NCBI GenBank assembly: GCA_003427395.1
Contig: BFEA01000509.1
Coordinates: 702,244-731,320, forward strand
DNA from: Chara braunii
Lineage: Eukaryota; Streptophyta; Charophyceae; Charales; Characeae
Direction of reading: 5' to 3'
DNA: 29,077 nt
The notes under the pieces were generated by a model. It saw nothing but the letters and a program-made list of their open reading frames with translations. It was not told the origin of the DNA and did no database searches. This document shows, one piece after another, positions 20,788-29,077 of this stretch. Position 1 is the first letter of the stretch. Each line of letters starts with the position of its first letter. Both the position numbers and the translations under genes were made by a program.

Positions 20788-22285
20788 ATGCCACGTTCAA
20801 CCAGAAACCCTCAATGTGTAGTCGCTGACGTCGCTGCTGCTGCCGCTTCTAACGTTGCGGAATCTGCGGTTGCCACCTCATCCGCCTCTGCCACCGCTTC
20901 CTCCCCCACGACGGCCCAATCATCCAACATTGATATGTCCGGCATCCGCACAGACTTCGTCGTTAGCATCGCCCGCAACCTTGCAAGCGAGCAAACACCA
21001 GCACCCAATGCCACCACCGATCTCGCGACACTCATCTGCATGATGACATCCCTCCAATCATCCATCCACGACATCAAAACATCCGTTTACACCATCTCTG
21101 CTCGCATGACCACCATTGAAAATCACAGCCCCGCCATCCAGGTCGTCACCACCACGTTCCACCCCCCCCACCTCGGATGCCACCACCCTTCCCCCTCCCT
21201 CCGCTTCCACATCTACACCAATCATCTCCTCCCCCACATCCACCGCCCTTTCCGCTAGCATGTTATCCACACCCCCGCCCGCATCTACCACGACTTCCAC
21301 CATAGTCACCAAGCCGACAAACCCCGCCGTCACATAGTCGTCGACCATTCCCCCCAAGTCAAAACCCATCCTAACTTCATTCGTTATCACCTCCACCCTC
21401 CCCATCTATACTCAGATTATTCCACAAGTTGTGTATTCCGCCCTTCCACTACTCCCCCCCAATGCTCTCATCCCCACCAACCTCGCCAACGATTTCACCC
21501 TGGTCGACTCTTCCTCTTCCACCCTTGATTTCAACGGCCTTGTCGCCATTACCCCCAGAGAAGGCAAAATCCCTCCATCCTTTCGCACCAACGAGATTCC
21601 CACCTTCTCAGGCCAACCCCATGAGGATGTTTTCCTCTTTCTCACCAAACTACAACAAACCTTTTCCCTCCACAGCATCCCTGTCGTCCACTAGCTCCCT
21701 ATTGCCAGCAGCAAACTCCTAGACAACGCCGCTCGTTGGTGGTACACTGAAATGACTAACCGCCATCAAACCAGTCTCTGACCTCACATCTTCCTTGAGT
21801 GGGCCACCCTCATCACCTCCACCTTCCGTCCACAGAAAACTGTCGACGACCACATCGACCAATTCTGCCGGCTCCAACAAAACGGCCCCACCGACCGTTT
21901 TGTGCAATATGTCCGCTCGCTTCGTCAACATATCCCCATCGATATTATCAGCGACTTCGCATTCAAGTCCTGCGTTAAGCGCGTATGCCGCAAAGACCTA
22001 GCGGTCGTCCTCGTCCGCGAGCCACCCATGACCCTCGTTGACCTCCTCGCTCGTGCCCTCCAAATCGACCGCATCTTCTCCCCCTACACGACCGCACTTA
22101 CATCGGCCCCTCCCTGCCCTCGCATCTTCCACAACATCACCTCCGAGGACACCTCCTCAACCACCTCCTCGGACAAGTTTTCCACCCCCGACCCCGACAC
22201 CCTCTCCGATCCACTAGACACCACATCACTCTCCCCCGACAAACTCTCTACTACCATCCACCTCATGCAGATGGAAAGTAGATAA
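20788..22285 (+). pseudogene. gag: chromovirus gag (capsid) remnant
   Basis: The start MPRSTRNPQ is followed by an Ala/Ser/Thr-rich N-terminus. The frame changes at a run of eight C (21162-21169), after which a Pro/Ser/Thr-rich linker continues in the second frame with a stop at 21335-21337. The retrotransposon gag domain follows (about 21560-22060). Its landmarks are IPTFSGQPHEDVFLFLTKL, KLLDNAARWWYTEM and HIFLEWATLITSTFRP, with DDHIDQFCRLQQ after that. Stops at 21692-21694 (TAG) and 21779-21781 (TGA) interrupt this domain in frame. Gag assembles the virus-like particle in the cytoplasm. This copy could only make short peptides. Confidence 0.9.
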
Positions 22286-22331
22286 CGCACCAGCCGTCCT
22301 CCCATAAACACCCGTCCAAGATAAAGGTGGA

Positions 22332-22373
22332 TGTTTCCGGTGCCGACAGTTAGGACATCGGCAGACAAGTTGT
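22332..22373 (+). pseudogene. gag CCHC zinc knuckle (nucleocapsid)
   Basis: The codons read CFRCRQLGHRQTSC, an exact C-x2-C-x4-H-x4-C zinc knuckle as found in retroelement nucleocapsids that bind element RNA. It is in a different frame from the gag domain upstream, so a frameshift lies between 22285 and 22332. It is in the same frame as the protease/RT downstream, with several stops between (for example TAG at 22398). All zinc ligands are intact. Confidence 0.85.
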
Positions 22374-22763
22374 CAAAATGCCAGACAGTGCACACGTTAG
22401 GCACCGAGGTTCGCGGCTCCCCAACCCGCTGCTTCCATATCAGCCACTCCCGGCCCCTCCTCCACTTGAACATCATCCTCATGATCACCACGAATCCGTC
22501 CCGGCATCGACGGCTGGTCTGCCGACCATCCCATCGGTAATGATCTCAACCCCACCGGTGACCCATTTGGCATTGAAAATATGTCGCCTCCCCCCTCTCC
22601 GGTGCCGCACATCCCACCGGACGACCCCCAGGCATCGCAACCCTCATCGCCTAACGGCCCCCTCACCGCTATATGTTATGCAACCCTCCTTCCGAATCCA
22701 TCCTCTGTCACCTTCTTTGATGCTGTTGAGGAACAAGCCTGACTCGATCGGCTTGTCTGATGA

Positions 22764-23888
22764 GGCACTGGACAACGCCGCCTCGACACCATTATCTCCA
22801 CCACCAACTCATCACGCTTTCACCTCAAATTCATCGCCGCCACCCTTGGTGCGTCTACGACTAAGTTTCGGGCCCTCCTCGATATTGGAGCCACCGGTAA
22901 CTTCACCCTCAACACGTGTGTCCGGAAAGTCGGTCTTACCTCTACCGGTTATGACTCCCCAATTACGATTCATTTAGGGGACAAAGACACCGCCGTCGTA
23001 GTAGACCACACGGTTCCCGAGACCACCATGACTGTCGGAACCCTCCGAAGTCAGGTCTCATTCGATGTCATGCACTTACTACTATGCGACATCGTTTTGG
23101 GAACACCGTGGCTGGACCGCTACATGCCATACTCGTTCCACCCCAACTTCATCCGCCTTACCAACCCCCCTGACACAACCATTGACATTCCCTATCTCCC
23201 CTATCCCTCTTCCCCAAGCTCCGTCACTGCACACCAATTCCTTCACATGGCTCGTACGTACCCTGACTCCATCTACTATTGCCTTGTCCTTGATCGCGAG
23301 CGTCCGGAGGACTTGCTCCAATCGCACAAACCCGACCAAGCCCCCCCCTCCGACCGCGCTCTCACCTCCATCCTCGACGAGTTCAAGGACGTCTTCCCCA
23401 AATCCTTACCCGCCAGATTACCTCTGGATCATGGGGTATCCCACACCATCGATTTGGAGCCCGGTCACTCTCCACCTTGCCGCCCTCTATACCAACTCTC
23501 CGTTTCGGAAGTCGAAGAAATGAAGCGGCAACTCTATGAACTCCTTGAAAAAGGATTCATTAAGCCAAGTTCATCCCCCTTCAGCACAAGCTGCCTTTTC
23601 ATTAAGAAAAGCGGAACATCGGAACTCCGGATGTGCACAGACTACCACGCCTTGAATCGGATCACGATCAAGAACAAGTACCCCCTACTTTGGATTTCCA
23701 AGCTTCTTGATCGCCTCCGTGGAGCCAAATATTTTACCAAAATTAACCTCCCCAGTGGCTTCCACCAGATCTGCATCCGCGAGGAGGACACCCACAAGAC
23801 CACATTCGGTTCTCGCTTTGGGCACTACGAGGTCCTTGTAATGCCCTTCGGATTCACCAATGCCCCCACCACATTCAATGCACCATGA
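22764..23888 (+). pseudogene. pol: chromovirus pol: aspartic protease and first half of reverse transcriptase
   Basis: This is an open frame of 374 codons. The protease is at about 22820-23120, with the active-site loop LLDIGATGNF (Asp codon 22881-22883), where the family has D-T/S-G-A, and the ILLCD-like flap-end match LLLCDIVLGTPWL. RT follows: HTIDLEPG, ELLEKGFIKPSSSPF (motif 1), FIKKSGTSELRMCTDYHALN (motif 2), then the motif A segment YFTKINLPSGFHQI. Motif A should carry the first catalytic Asp, but here that codon (23745-23747) is AAC, Asn. VMPFGFTNAPTTF is motif B. The frame ends at 23888, one frameshift before the YLDD motif. Confidence 0.93.
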
Positions 23889-24800
23889 ACCACATCTTTT
23901 GCGACCTCCTCGGAGTCTGTGTCACCGTTTACCTCGATGATATCCTTGTCTATAGCCCCACCTTCGAGTCTCACCTTCAGCATCTCCGCCAAGTACTCTC
24001 TATCCTTAGAGAGCAAAAATTATACGCCAATCTCAGCAAATGCACCTTTGCCGCTTCAAACGTTGAATACCTTGGCTACATCATCTCCGCTGAAGGTATA
24101 CGCTTGGACCCCTCGAAGGTCACCGCCCTCATCGAGTATCCACCACCCAAGACCCTACTCCAACTTCGCTCATTTTTCGGCCTTGCCAACTACTACCGCC
24201 CCTTTATCCGCAACTTCTTTGACATCTCGTACCCCCTCCACAAACTCACCCGCAAGGACGAACCCTTCACTTAGAATGACCACCGCCAAAACGCCTTCGG
24301 CTTCCTCAAACAAACCATCGCCATGACACTCGTCCTCAAGATCGCCGACCCCTCTCGACATTTCTATGTTACCGCTAACGCATCCGAATTCGCCCTTGGA
24401 GCAGTCCTATCCCAACACTTCCTTCGCGACACCACTGAAACCCCCTTCATCCAAGACTCCCCCACCCACCCCGAGGCTCCACCCAGCGAATACCCCATCG
24501 CCTTCGCTAGCAAGAAACTCCTTCCCGACACGGTGGAGATGAACTACCCCTCCTACAAGAAAGAACTCGTCGTGATTCACGCCTTCAAAGTCTGTCGCCC
24601 GTACCCCAACGGGCAATACTTCACTATCCGCGCGGACAACACCATCGTTTCCTCAATCCTCACCAAGAAAGACATCACGCCGCGCCAAGCTCGTTGATTA
24701 GACTTTCTAGCCCAATTCACATTCATCATTTGCCACACCCCCGGCAAAAGCAACCGCGTTGTCGATGCCCTCTCTCGACGCCCTGACCACAAACCCTCTG
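23885..24800 (+). pseudogene. pol: chromovirus pol: reverse transcriptase C-half and RNase H
   Basis: From MNHIFCDLLGVCVTVYLDDILVYS the catalytic YLDD (23930-23941) is intact. The RT thumb follows (SKCTFAASNVEYLGYIIS...FFGLANYYRPFI). RNase H starts near 24320: FYVTANASEFALGAVLSQ has Asn at 24377-24379 where the family has the first catalytic Asp, then YPIAFASKKL, EMNYPSYKKELVVIHAF and the TIRADN segment. Stops at 24272-24274 (TAG) and 24695-24697 (TGA) fall where relatives have Trp (FTWNDH, QARWLDF). The reading continues into integrase in the same frame. RNase H would degrade the RNA of the RNA/cDNA hybrid; this copy is dead. Confidence 0.93.
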
Positions 24801-24814
24801 AGAAAGTCTACGCC

Positions 24815-26165
24815 ATGACTCATATCCAACTCCTCCGATCACTCCACCACCGCTACACCCAAGGCTACCACTCTTGCCTGGATTTCTCAACAATCGGCAA
24901 CAAACTTCGTGACCTTGACTCAGTCCCCGACTACTCCCTTTCTGGCCAACTTTTTGACATTGACATCAAAGGCACTCACCGACTTTGCATCCCCGACGCA
25001 CGTGGCCTCCGTACCCAACTCTTGGCCGAGCATCACGACGCCAAGACTGCGGGACACCTCGAGTTTCAAAAAACCTTCGACACCATCTCTCGTTACTTCT
25101 ACTGGTCTTCCCTACTCGCCGACGTCAAAGCCTACATTCGCTCATGCCCCACATGTCAAGCCGTCAACCCCTCAAACCACGCCAAGCCCAACAAGCTACA
25201 ATCATTGTCGATCCCCACCCACCGGTGACAGTTCATATCTATGGACTTCGTTTGTGGTCTCCCCAAGACCGACCGCAGACATGATTGCATCTATGTCCTT
25301 GTTTGTCGCCTGACTAATACGCCCACTTCATCCCTTGCACCACATCGCACAGCACCAAGGACGTCGTCATTCTCTTCTTGATCATGTCGCACGCCATCAC
25401 GGTTTTCTCGAGAACATCATCAGGGGCCGTGATCCTCGCTTCCTTTCACAATTATTATGGAAACACCTTTTTAAAGTCTACGGAACCATGCTCAAGTATA
25501 GCACTCCATTCCACCCACAGACCGATGGACAAACTGAGAAGATGAACGATACTCACCAACGAATCCTGAGGAAGTATTGTCATCCACATCAACACGATTG
25601 GGATCAGTTGCTCACTGCCACCGAGATCGCCTACAACAATGTTGTCTATCCTTCCACTGACATGACTCCATTTTACCTCGACCTTGGCTATCATCCGCAC
25701 TTGCCCTCTGACTTCCTACTTCCCTCGCAACTCAACCCCTCCACCCCCTGCCCTTCTCTCGATGAATGGGTAGCAACAATGAACAGACTCCTCAGAGAAG
25801 TCACGAAAACCCTTGAAAGAACACAAGAACAACAAACCAACACGACCAACAAACACAAATGTGACGTGTCATTCAAAAAAATGGACAAAGTCTGGCTCTC
25901 CACCAAACGCTTTGAACCCGAACATGGCTTGTATGAGAAACTCTCGAACAAATGGCTCGGTCCCTTGCCCATCATTGAACAAACCTCCCCCGTCAATTAC
26001 AGGCTCCAACTCCCCCCTGACATGAGTCATTTCCACCCTATCTTCTACGTAGAATACCTAGAGAATACCATGAATCCCCACCCCAATTTGTTGACCGCCC
26101 ATATCCTAGACCCCCACCAATCATGTTACCCACAGACCCTGAATTCGTCGTTGAAGCCATCATAG
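24815..26165 (+). pseudogene. pol: chromovirus integrase
   Basis: The N-terminal HHCC finger is complete: His residues in the AEHHDAKTAGH segment (about 25028) and Cys residues in the SCPTCQ segment (to about 25165). A TGA at 25226-25228 precedes ISMDFVCGLP, which holds catalytic Asp 1 (codon 25244-25246). Frameshifts between 25310 and 25400 break the core. The second catalytic position, normally the first Asp of D-R-D-P-R-F, reads G-R-D-P-R-F, with Gly codon 25425-25427. The catalytic Glu in HPQTDGQTEKMN is present (25536-25538). The C-terminus contains KLSNKWLGPLPIIEQ, the GPY/F-type module, and FHPIFYVEYLE. Integrase inserts cDNA; this copy lacks one catalytic residue and its frame. Confidence 0.92.
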
Positions 26166-26461
26166 GACAAAGAACTACTCAGGTATCTAACCACCCGGAA
26201 CCAATCACAAAATACAAAGTTAAATGGACAGGATACCCTGACGAAGAATCCATATGGGAACCTCTTGCTAACCTTAACAATGCTATGAAACTTGTTCGCG
26301 CCTATGATCCTGCTCACCCTATATCCTATATACATAATATAGCTCAAAACCTAAATCCTTTCATAAACCCCGCCCGGACCCCGCCAAAACCCCGTATCCC
26401 TGCTCTACACACACCCTTGTACCCAGCAAAGCCCTCGCCTCTTGAACCCCCCCCTCTCTGA
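26123..26461 (+). pseudogene. chromodomain at the integrase C-terminus
   Basis: After a frameshift from the integrase frame, the reading EFVVEAIIGQR...TKYKVKWTGYPDEESIWEPLANLNNAMKLVRAYD is a well-preserved chromodomain. The aromatic cage candidates are the V/Y of EFVVEAII, the Trp of KVKWTGY and the Trp of SIWEP. In chromoviruses this domain guides integration to particular chromatin, often heterochromatin marked by histone H3 methylation. A Pro-rich tail (PARTPPKPRIPALHTP) follows to the stop at 26461. The domain is better conserved than the enzymes upstream. It cannot be translated as part of pol in this copy. Confidence 0.92.
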
Positions 26462-27011
26462 TCCGCTCTTACCTCCGCTTTGCTCCATTCTCCCATCTGT
26501 CCTACGCCACATCCTTGTCTCTCTTGTCAAAGTTCTCTATGTGGCCCCTGCGTGTCGCCGACGATAATGGATCTAATGGCAAGCGCACGAGAACGATGGC
26601 ATGCTGCAGCTCAATACGAGGAGATAAGACAGTTGGTTGGCCACCATGCTGTTCTCTTTGGCCGACATCTTGGACTCGCAGACTTCGGGAGCACCTCTAA
26701 CATCTACATTAAGATCAGTCTACGACCTTCTATCCGGATCAGACCTCATCATCAGACCGTGTACCGAACGCAACCTGCTACAAGGACAATCAAGCTGAAG
26801 CCCTCGCCGTCTATATCACCGAACTGTTGAAGACTGCTTCCTCACCGCCACTTTTGCGTCCCCCGCCAAGACCTTCCTCAATACATTTTTCGCCTCTGAC
26901 ACCTTGTTACAAACTTGAGACGTTGTTTTCCCAAACCTCCTAAACCACTTGAACATTGAATAAACAAATTTTTTTATTTTTATTTTTCTCAAACCTGAAA
27001 ACCTACAACCT
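26462..27011 (+). other. 3' untranslated region of the chromovirus, small doubtful ORF
   Basis: An open frame at 26480-26830 contains MDLMASARERWHAAAQYEE, which could be a small downstream ORF or chance. I recognise no domain. Terminal T-rich DNA (26960-26990) leads into the 53-bp repeats. Confidence 0.4.
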
Positions 27012-27205
27012 TGTAGAACACCAAAAGGATTACACTGTTACTTGAGCATTGATTCCCTCATCGCTGTAGAACCTTACTAGGATTGCCCTGTTACTTGAGC
27101 ATTGATTCCCTTACCCCTGTAGAACCTCAATAGGATTACCCTATTACTTGAACATTGATTCCCTCATCCCTGTAGAACCCCCATAGGATTACCCTGCTAC
27201 CTGCA
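27012..27205 (+). repeat. 53-bp tandem repeat, about 3.6 copies
   Basis: TGTAGAAC begins units at 27012, 27065, 27118 and 27171, an exact 53-base period. The consensus is TGTAGAACC..A(A/T)AGGATTACCCTGTTACTTGAGCATTGATTCCCTCATCCC in outline. The repeats sit in the 3' untranslated region just upstream of the polypurine tract, a place where plant gypsy elements often carry variable tandem repeats. Confidence 0.93.
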
Positions 27206-27298
27206 TTACCCACCCTTTCCTCTTTTGACCAGTGATCGGCCTCGTCCCGTCCTTCACATTTGTTCATTGGGTCATTGGCAGTCGGGATGTTGCCTTCC

Positions 27299-27313
27299 AA
27301 AGGGAGGGGATAG
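27299..27313 (+). promoter_or_regulatory. polypurine tract (plus-strand primer)
   Basis: AAAGGGAGGGGATAG directly precedes the TGTTACG start of the LTR. An RNase H-resistant purine tract at this position primes plus-strand DNA synthesis. Its single T at 27311 is tolerable. Confidence 0.85.
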
Positions 27314-27825
27314 TGTTACGAACTCAGCCAAGGCTTGATCCCTGGTCCATAGGTTATCAGTTGTCGGGCTGCTATTTTAATTTTTTTTTTAGTTTTTGAT
27401 GTCCGGTTCCTGACTGTTGGCGCCCTCTGCAGTTGGCGCCCGTTCTCAAACCCCGCCTCTAACACTTTCGGATTCGATACTTGGCGCCATCGACATTCTG
27501 GCGCCAAGGCTCAGACCTTCGATTTTCAGTTCGGCCTCGAGGCAAATTGCAATTCTGCCCTCAGACTCAACTTGAGTCCAGTATTTAGGACCGGACTCAA
27601 GCTGAGTTCGGGCATTCAGTTTTCAGCCTCAGTGTTTGTGCTTCAATGTGACTTGCTGCGAAATTGTGTACGGAACCAAGATTGTGACTTTGCGACTTTG
27701 CCACTGCGTGTCTGTGTCCGTCGAGTCGTGTCGAGTCTGTGTCGAGTTGAGTACGTGTGTACGTGTCCTCTCCCTCCCTCCCTCTCTCTTCCTCAACCTC
27801 GTTGCTCTACCTCCACCTCATCACA
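27314..27825 (+). repeat. chromovirus 3' LTR, 512 bp
   Basis: The LTR begins TGTTACGAAC right after the polypurine tract and ends ...CATCACA, giving the TGT...ACA termini expected of an LTR. A TTTTAATTTTTT stretch near 27375 may serve as a TATA region. Four GGCGCC-cored motifs (27417, 27433, 27481, 27499) lie in the first 200 bases, and two related palindromes (ACTCAACTTGAGT, ACTCAAGCTGAGT) near 27566-27606. The far end is pyrimidine-rich. No second copy is recognisable in the window, so age cannot be estimated from LTR identity. Confidence 0.85.
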
Positions 27826-27826
27826 C

Positions 27827-27838
27827 TGGTATCAGAGC
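27827..27838 (+). promoter_or_regulatory. primer-binding site, initiator tRNA-Met type
   Basis: TGGTATCAGAGC is complementary to the 3' end of plant initiator tRNA-Met, the primer used by most plant LTR retrotransposons. It lies one base after the LTR end, where the internal region of an element should begin, although the upstream side is also an internal region. Confidence 0.92.
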
Positions 27839-28570
27839 GGTCTTGTGACCCTCCCCATCGCCACGACATCGACATTGTCATCACCATTGTAGGCGCCGCC
27901 ACGTCATCGCCATTGCCGTTGTTATTGTCATCGTCGTCGCTGCCACGTCAACATCTCGTCCTCGTCTCCGTTGCCACGTCACAGATTCCCGATGCCGCGG
28001 CACAGATAAGTAACGAAAAATAATTCTTATTTTTTTTCCTCTTTTTCTTCTCCTCCATCGTCATCATCGTCCTCGAAATCCTTCCTCTTATTCCCCTTCT
28101 CCGTCGTCGTCATCGTTTTTTCTTCCTATTCTTCTTCTTCCTCTTCTTTCTCCCTCCTGATTTTTCCTCTTCTTTTTCTTCCTCCCCGCCGGTCCTCCTT
28201 CTTTTTCCTCCGATTGTTCTCGTTCCTCCCCCGGTTTTCTTCGCCTCCCCCCGCTGCGTACCTGACCCCATCTTCCCGACCCTGAATCTTTCCCCCCGAG
28301 CGCACTTCTTCCCCACTGCCACTCCGATCATCCCCACCCCCGGTCTCGATCCCCCCCCAAACGCACCGACTTCCCGTGCGCCCTTCCTCCCCTACTTTCC
28401 TCAGCTTCCCCTAACCCCCCTGCGCGCTCCGGTTCCCCTGACCCCTGGCCTGATCCTATTCCCCCTCCCTACTTCCTGATCCCGACCCCGCTCCCACTTC
28501 CCCCATCTTCTTCCTGTACCCCCCCCAACTCCCTCCTCCGATCCCCGCGAGAGATGGTTAACAACACACA
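27839..28570 (+). other. 5' leader of a second, truncated element; pyrimidine-rich tract
   Basis: After the primer-binding site come repeated GCCACGTCA and CATCGCCA-type triplet-rich motifs (27855-27990). From 28020 to 28555 the strand is overwhelmingly C and T with very few G. No gag start is convincing. This is best read as the untranslated leader of another copy or relative of the chromovirus, cut off by the satellite that follows. Confidence 0.6.
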
Positions 28571-29077
28571 CTATTTACAGGTCACTTTCAGCCACTTCAG
28601 GTCCCCACCAAATGGTTGGATGGGGGTACCCGAAACCCCTTTCCGAAGCTTCAGCCACTTCATCGGTTCCAGGTCCCCACCCGAAATTCCTGAAATGACA
28701 TGAAGTGGCTGAAGCTTCTGAAAGGGGTTTCGAGTACCCCCATCCAAATGGTTGGATAGGGGTACTCGAAGCCCATTTCAAAAGCTTCAGCAACTTCAGC
28801 GGTTTCAGGTCCCTACCTGAAATTTCTGAAATGACCTGAAGTGGCTGAAGCTTTTGAAACGGGTTTCAGGTACCCCCATCCAAATGGTTGGATGGGGGTA
28901 CACGAAACCCCTTTCAAAAGCTTCAGCCACTTCAGCAGTTTCAGGTCCCCACCTGAAATTCCCAAAATGACCTGAAGTGGCTTAAGCTTCTAAAAGGGGT
29001 TTCAGGTAACTCCATCGAAATGGTTGGATGGGGGTACCCGAAACCCCTTTCAGAAGCTTCAGCCACTTCAGCGGTTT
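28571..29077. repeat. palindromic satellite, exact 136-bp period
   Basis: AAATGGTTGGAT occurs at 28610, 28746, 28882 and 29018, intervals of exactly 136 bases. Each full monomer contains a long dyad, for example 28701-28747 against 28752-28798: two 47-bp arms around an ATGG loop with about five mismatches. A second, smaller dyad (TTTCAGGT...ACCTGAAA) joins neighbouring ones. HindIII-type AAGCTT sites recur twice per unit. The first unit is truncated and the array continues past the window end. No ORF is meaningful here. Confidence 0.93.

Larger units (their letters stand above)
20788..27825 (+). mobile_element. Ty3/gypsy chromovirus (internal region and 3' LTR), inactive
   Basis: In order: gag, CCHC zinc knuckle, protease, reverse transcriptase, RNase H, integrase with HHCC finger, GPY-type C-terminus, chromodomain, 53-bp tandem repeats, polypurine tract and LTR. 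This order and the terminal chromodomain define the chromovirus branch of Ty3/gypsy. All coding is on the plus strand, which is strikingly C-rich and G-poor. At least five frameshifts and many stops break it, so it is a pseudo-element. The limits given are from the first gag ATG to the end of the 3' LTR; the 5' LTR is not convincingly present. Confidence 0.95.

Noticed and set aside
22755-22800. Hammerhead ribozyme core (CTGATGAG)
   Set aside because: The second conserved strand (CGAAAC) and the flanking stems are missing, and the bases lie inside decayed pol sequence.
27434-27445. TGGCGCCCG as a tRNA-Lys primer-binding site
   Set aside because: It lies inside the LTR, not after it, and only nine bases match; the true site is at 27827.
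28575-28793. 72-codon minus-strand ORF in the satellite
   Set aside because: It only translates the 136-bp palindromic monomer and repeats with it.

Overview
This window looks like gene-poor, repeat-dominated nuclear DNA of a streptophyte (plant lineage), not a bacterium. The main reasons are a Ty3/gypsy chromovirus, a primer-binding site matching initiator tRNA-Met, long dinucleotide microsatellites, short inverted-repeat elements and a palindromic satellite. The retroelement proteins recall those I associate with charophyte algae such as Chara braunii, but that is recollection and was not checked by search. I find no intact host gene, tRNA, rRNA or CRISPR array. Every protein homology I recognise is a broken retroelement gene.

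Layout. Bases 46-83 are a Nextera mate-pair junction adapter left in the assembly, so bases 1-45 may not truly adjoin the rest. A foldback element occupies 105-298. After about 2.9 kb without recognisable genes comes a (GA)69 microsatellite (3157-3294), then two head-to-tail copies of a 1.6-kb unit (3872-7094). From 7.5 to 10.2 kb the DNA is AT-rich and holds a hAT-like terminus, a ~123-bp diverged tandem repeat (5 copies) and a ~76-bp diverged tandem repeat (5 copies). From 11.4 to 12.2 kb there is an orphan ORF, an 18-bp triplet repeat and a 49-base poly(A) tract.

From 13.5 to 17.2 kb, minus strand, lies a decayed LTR-type element. An integrase with a D-D-35-E core is followed directly by a long gag-like ORF, the reverse of the usual gag-pol order. 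The gag-like ORF carries an in-frame 117-bp tandem duplication, into which a 395-bp element with an 11-bp target-site duplication has inserted. A plus-strand reverse-transcriptase fragment (17.28-17.64 kb) and an unidentified charged-protein remnant on the minus strand (17.6-18.3 kb) abut it. A 435-base assembly gap sits inside a (TC)n repeat.

From 20.8 to 27.8 kb, plus strand, lies a nearly complete but dead chromovirus: gag, zinc knuckle, protease, reverse transcriptase, RNase H, integrase, chromodomain, 53-bp tandem repeats, polypurine tract and a 512-bp LTR. Catalytic residues are altered in RT, RNase H and integrase, and the protease motif is changed next to its Asp. The LTR is followed at once by a primer-binding site, so a second element copy, or a recombined array, begins there. 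That copy's pyrimidine-rich leader is cut off near 28.57 kb by a satellite with an exact 136-bp period, each monomer being almost entirely palindromic. The satellite runs off the end of the window.
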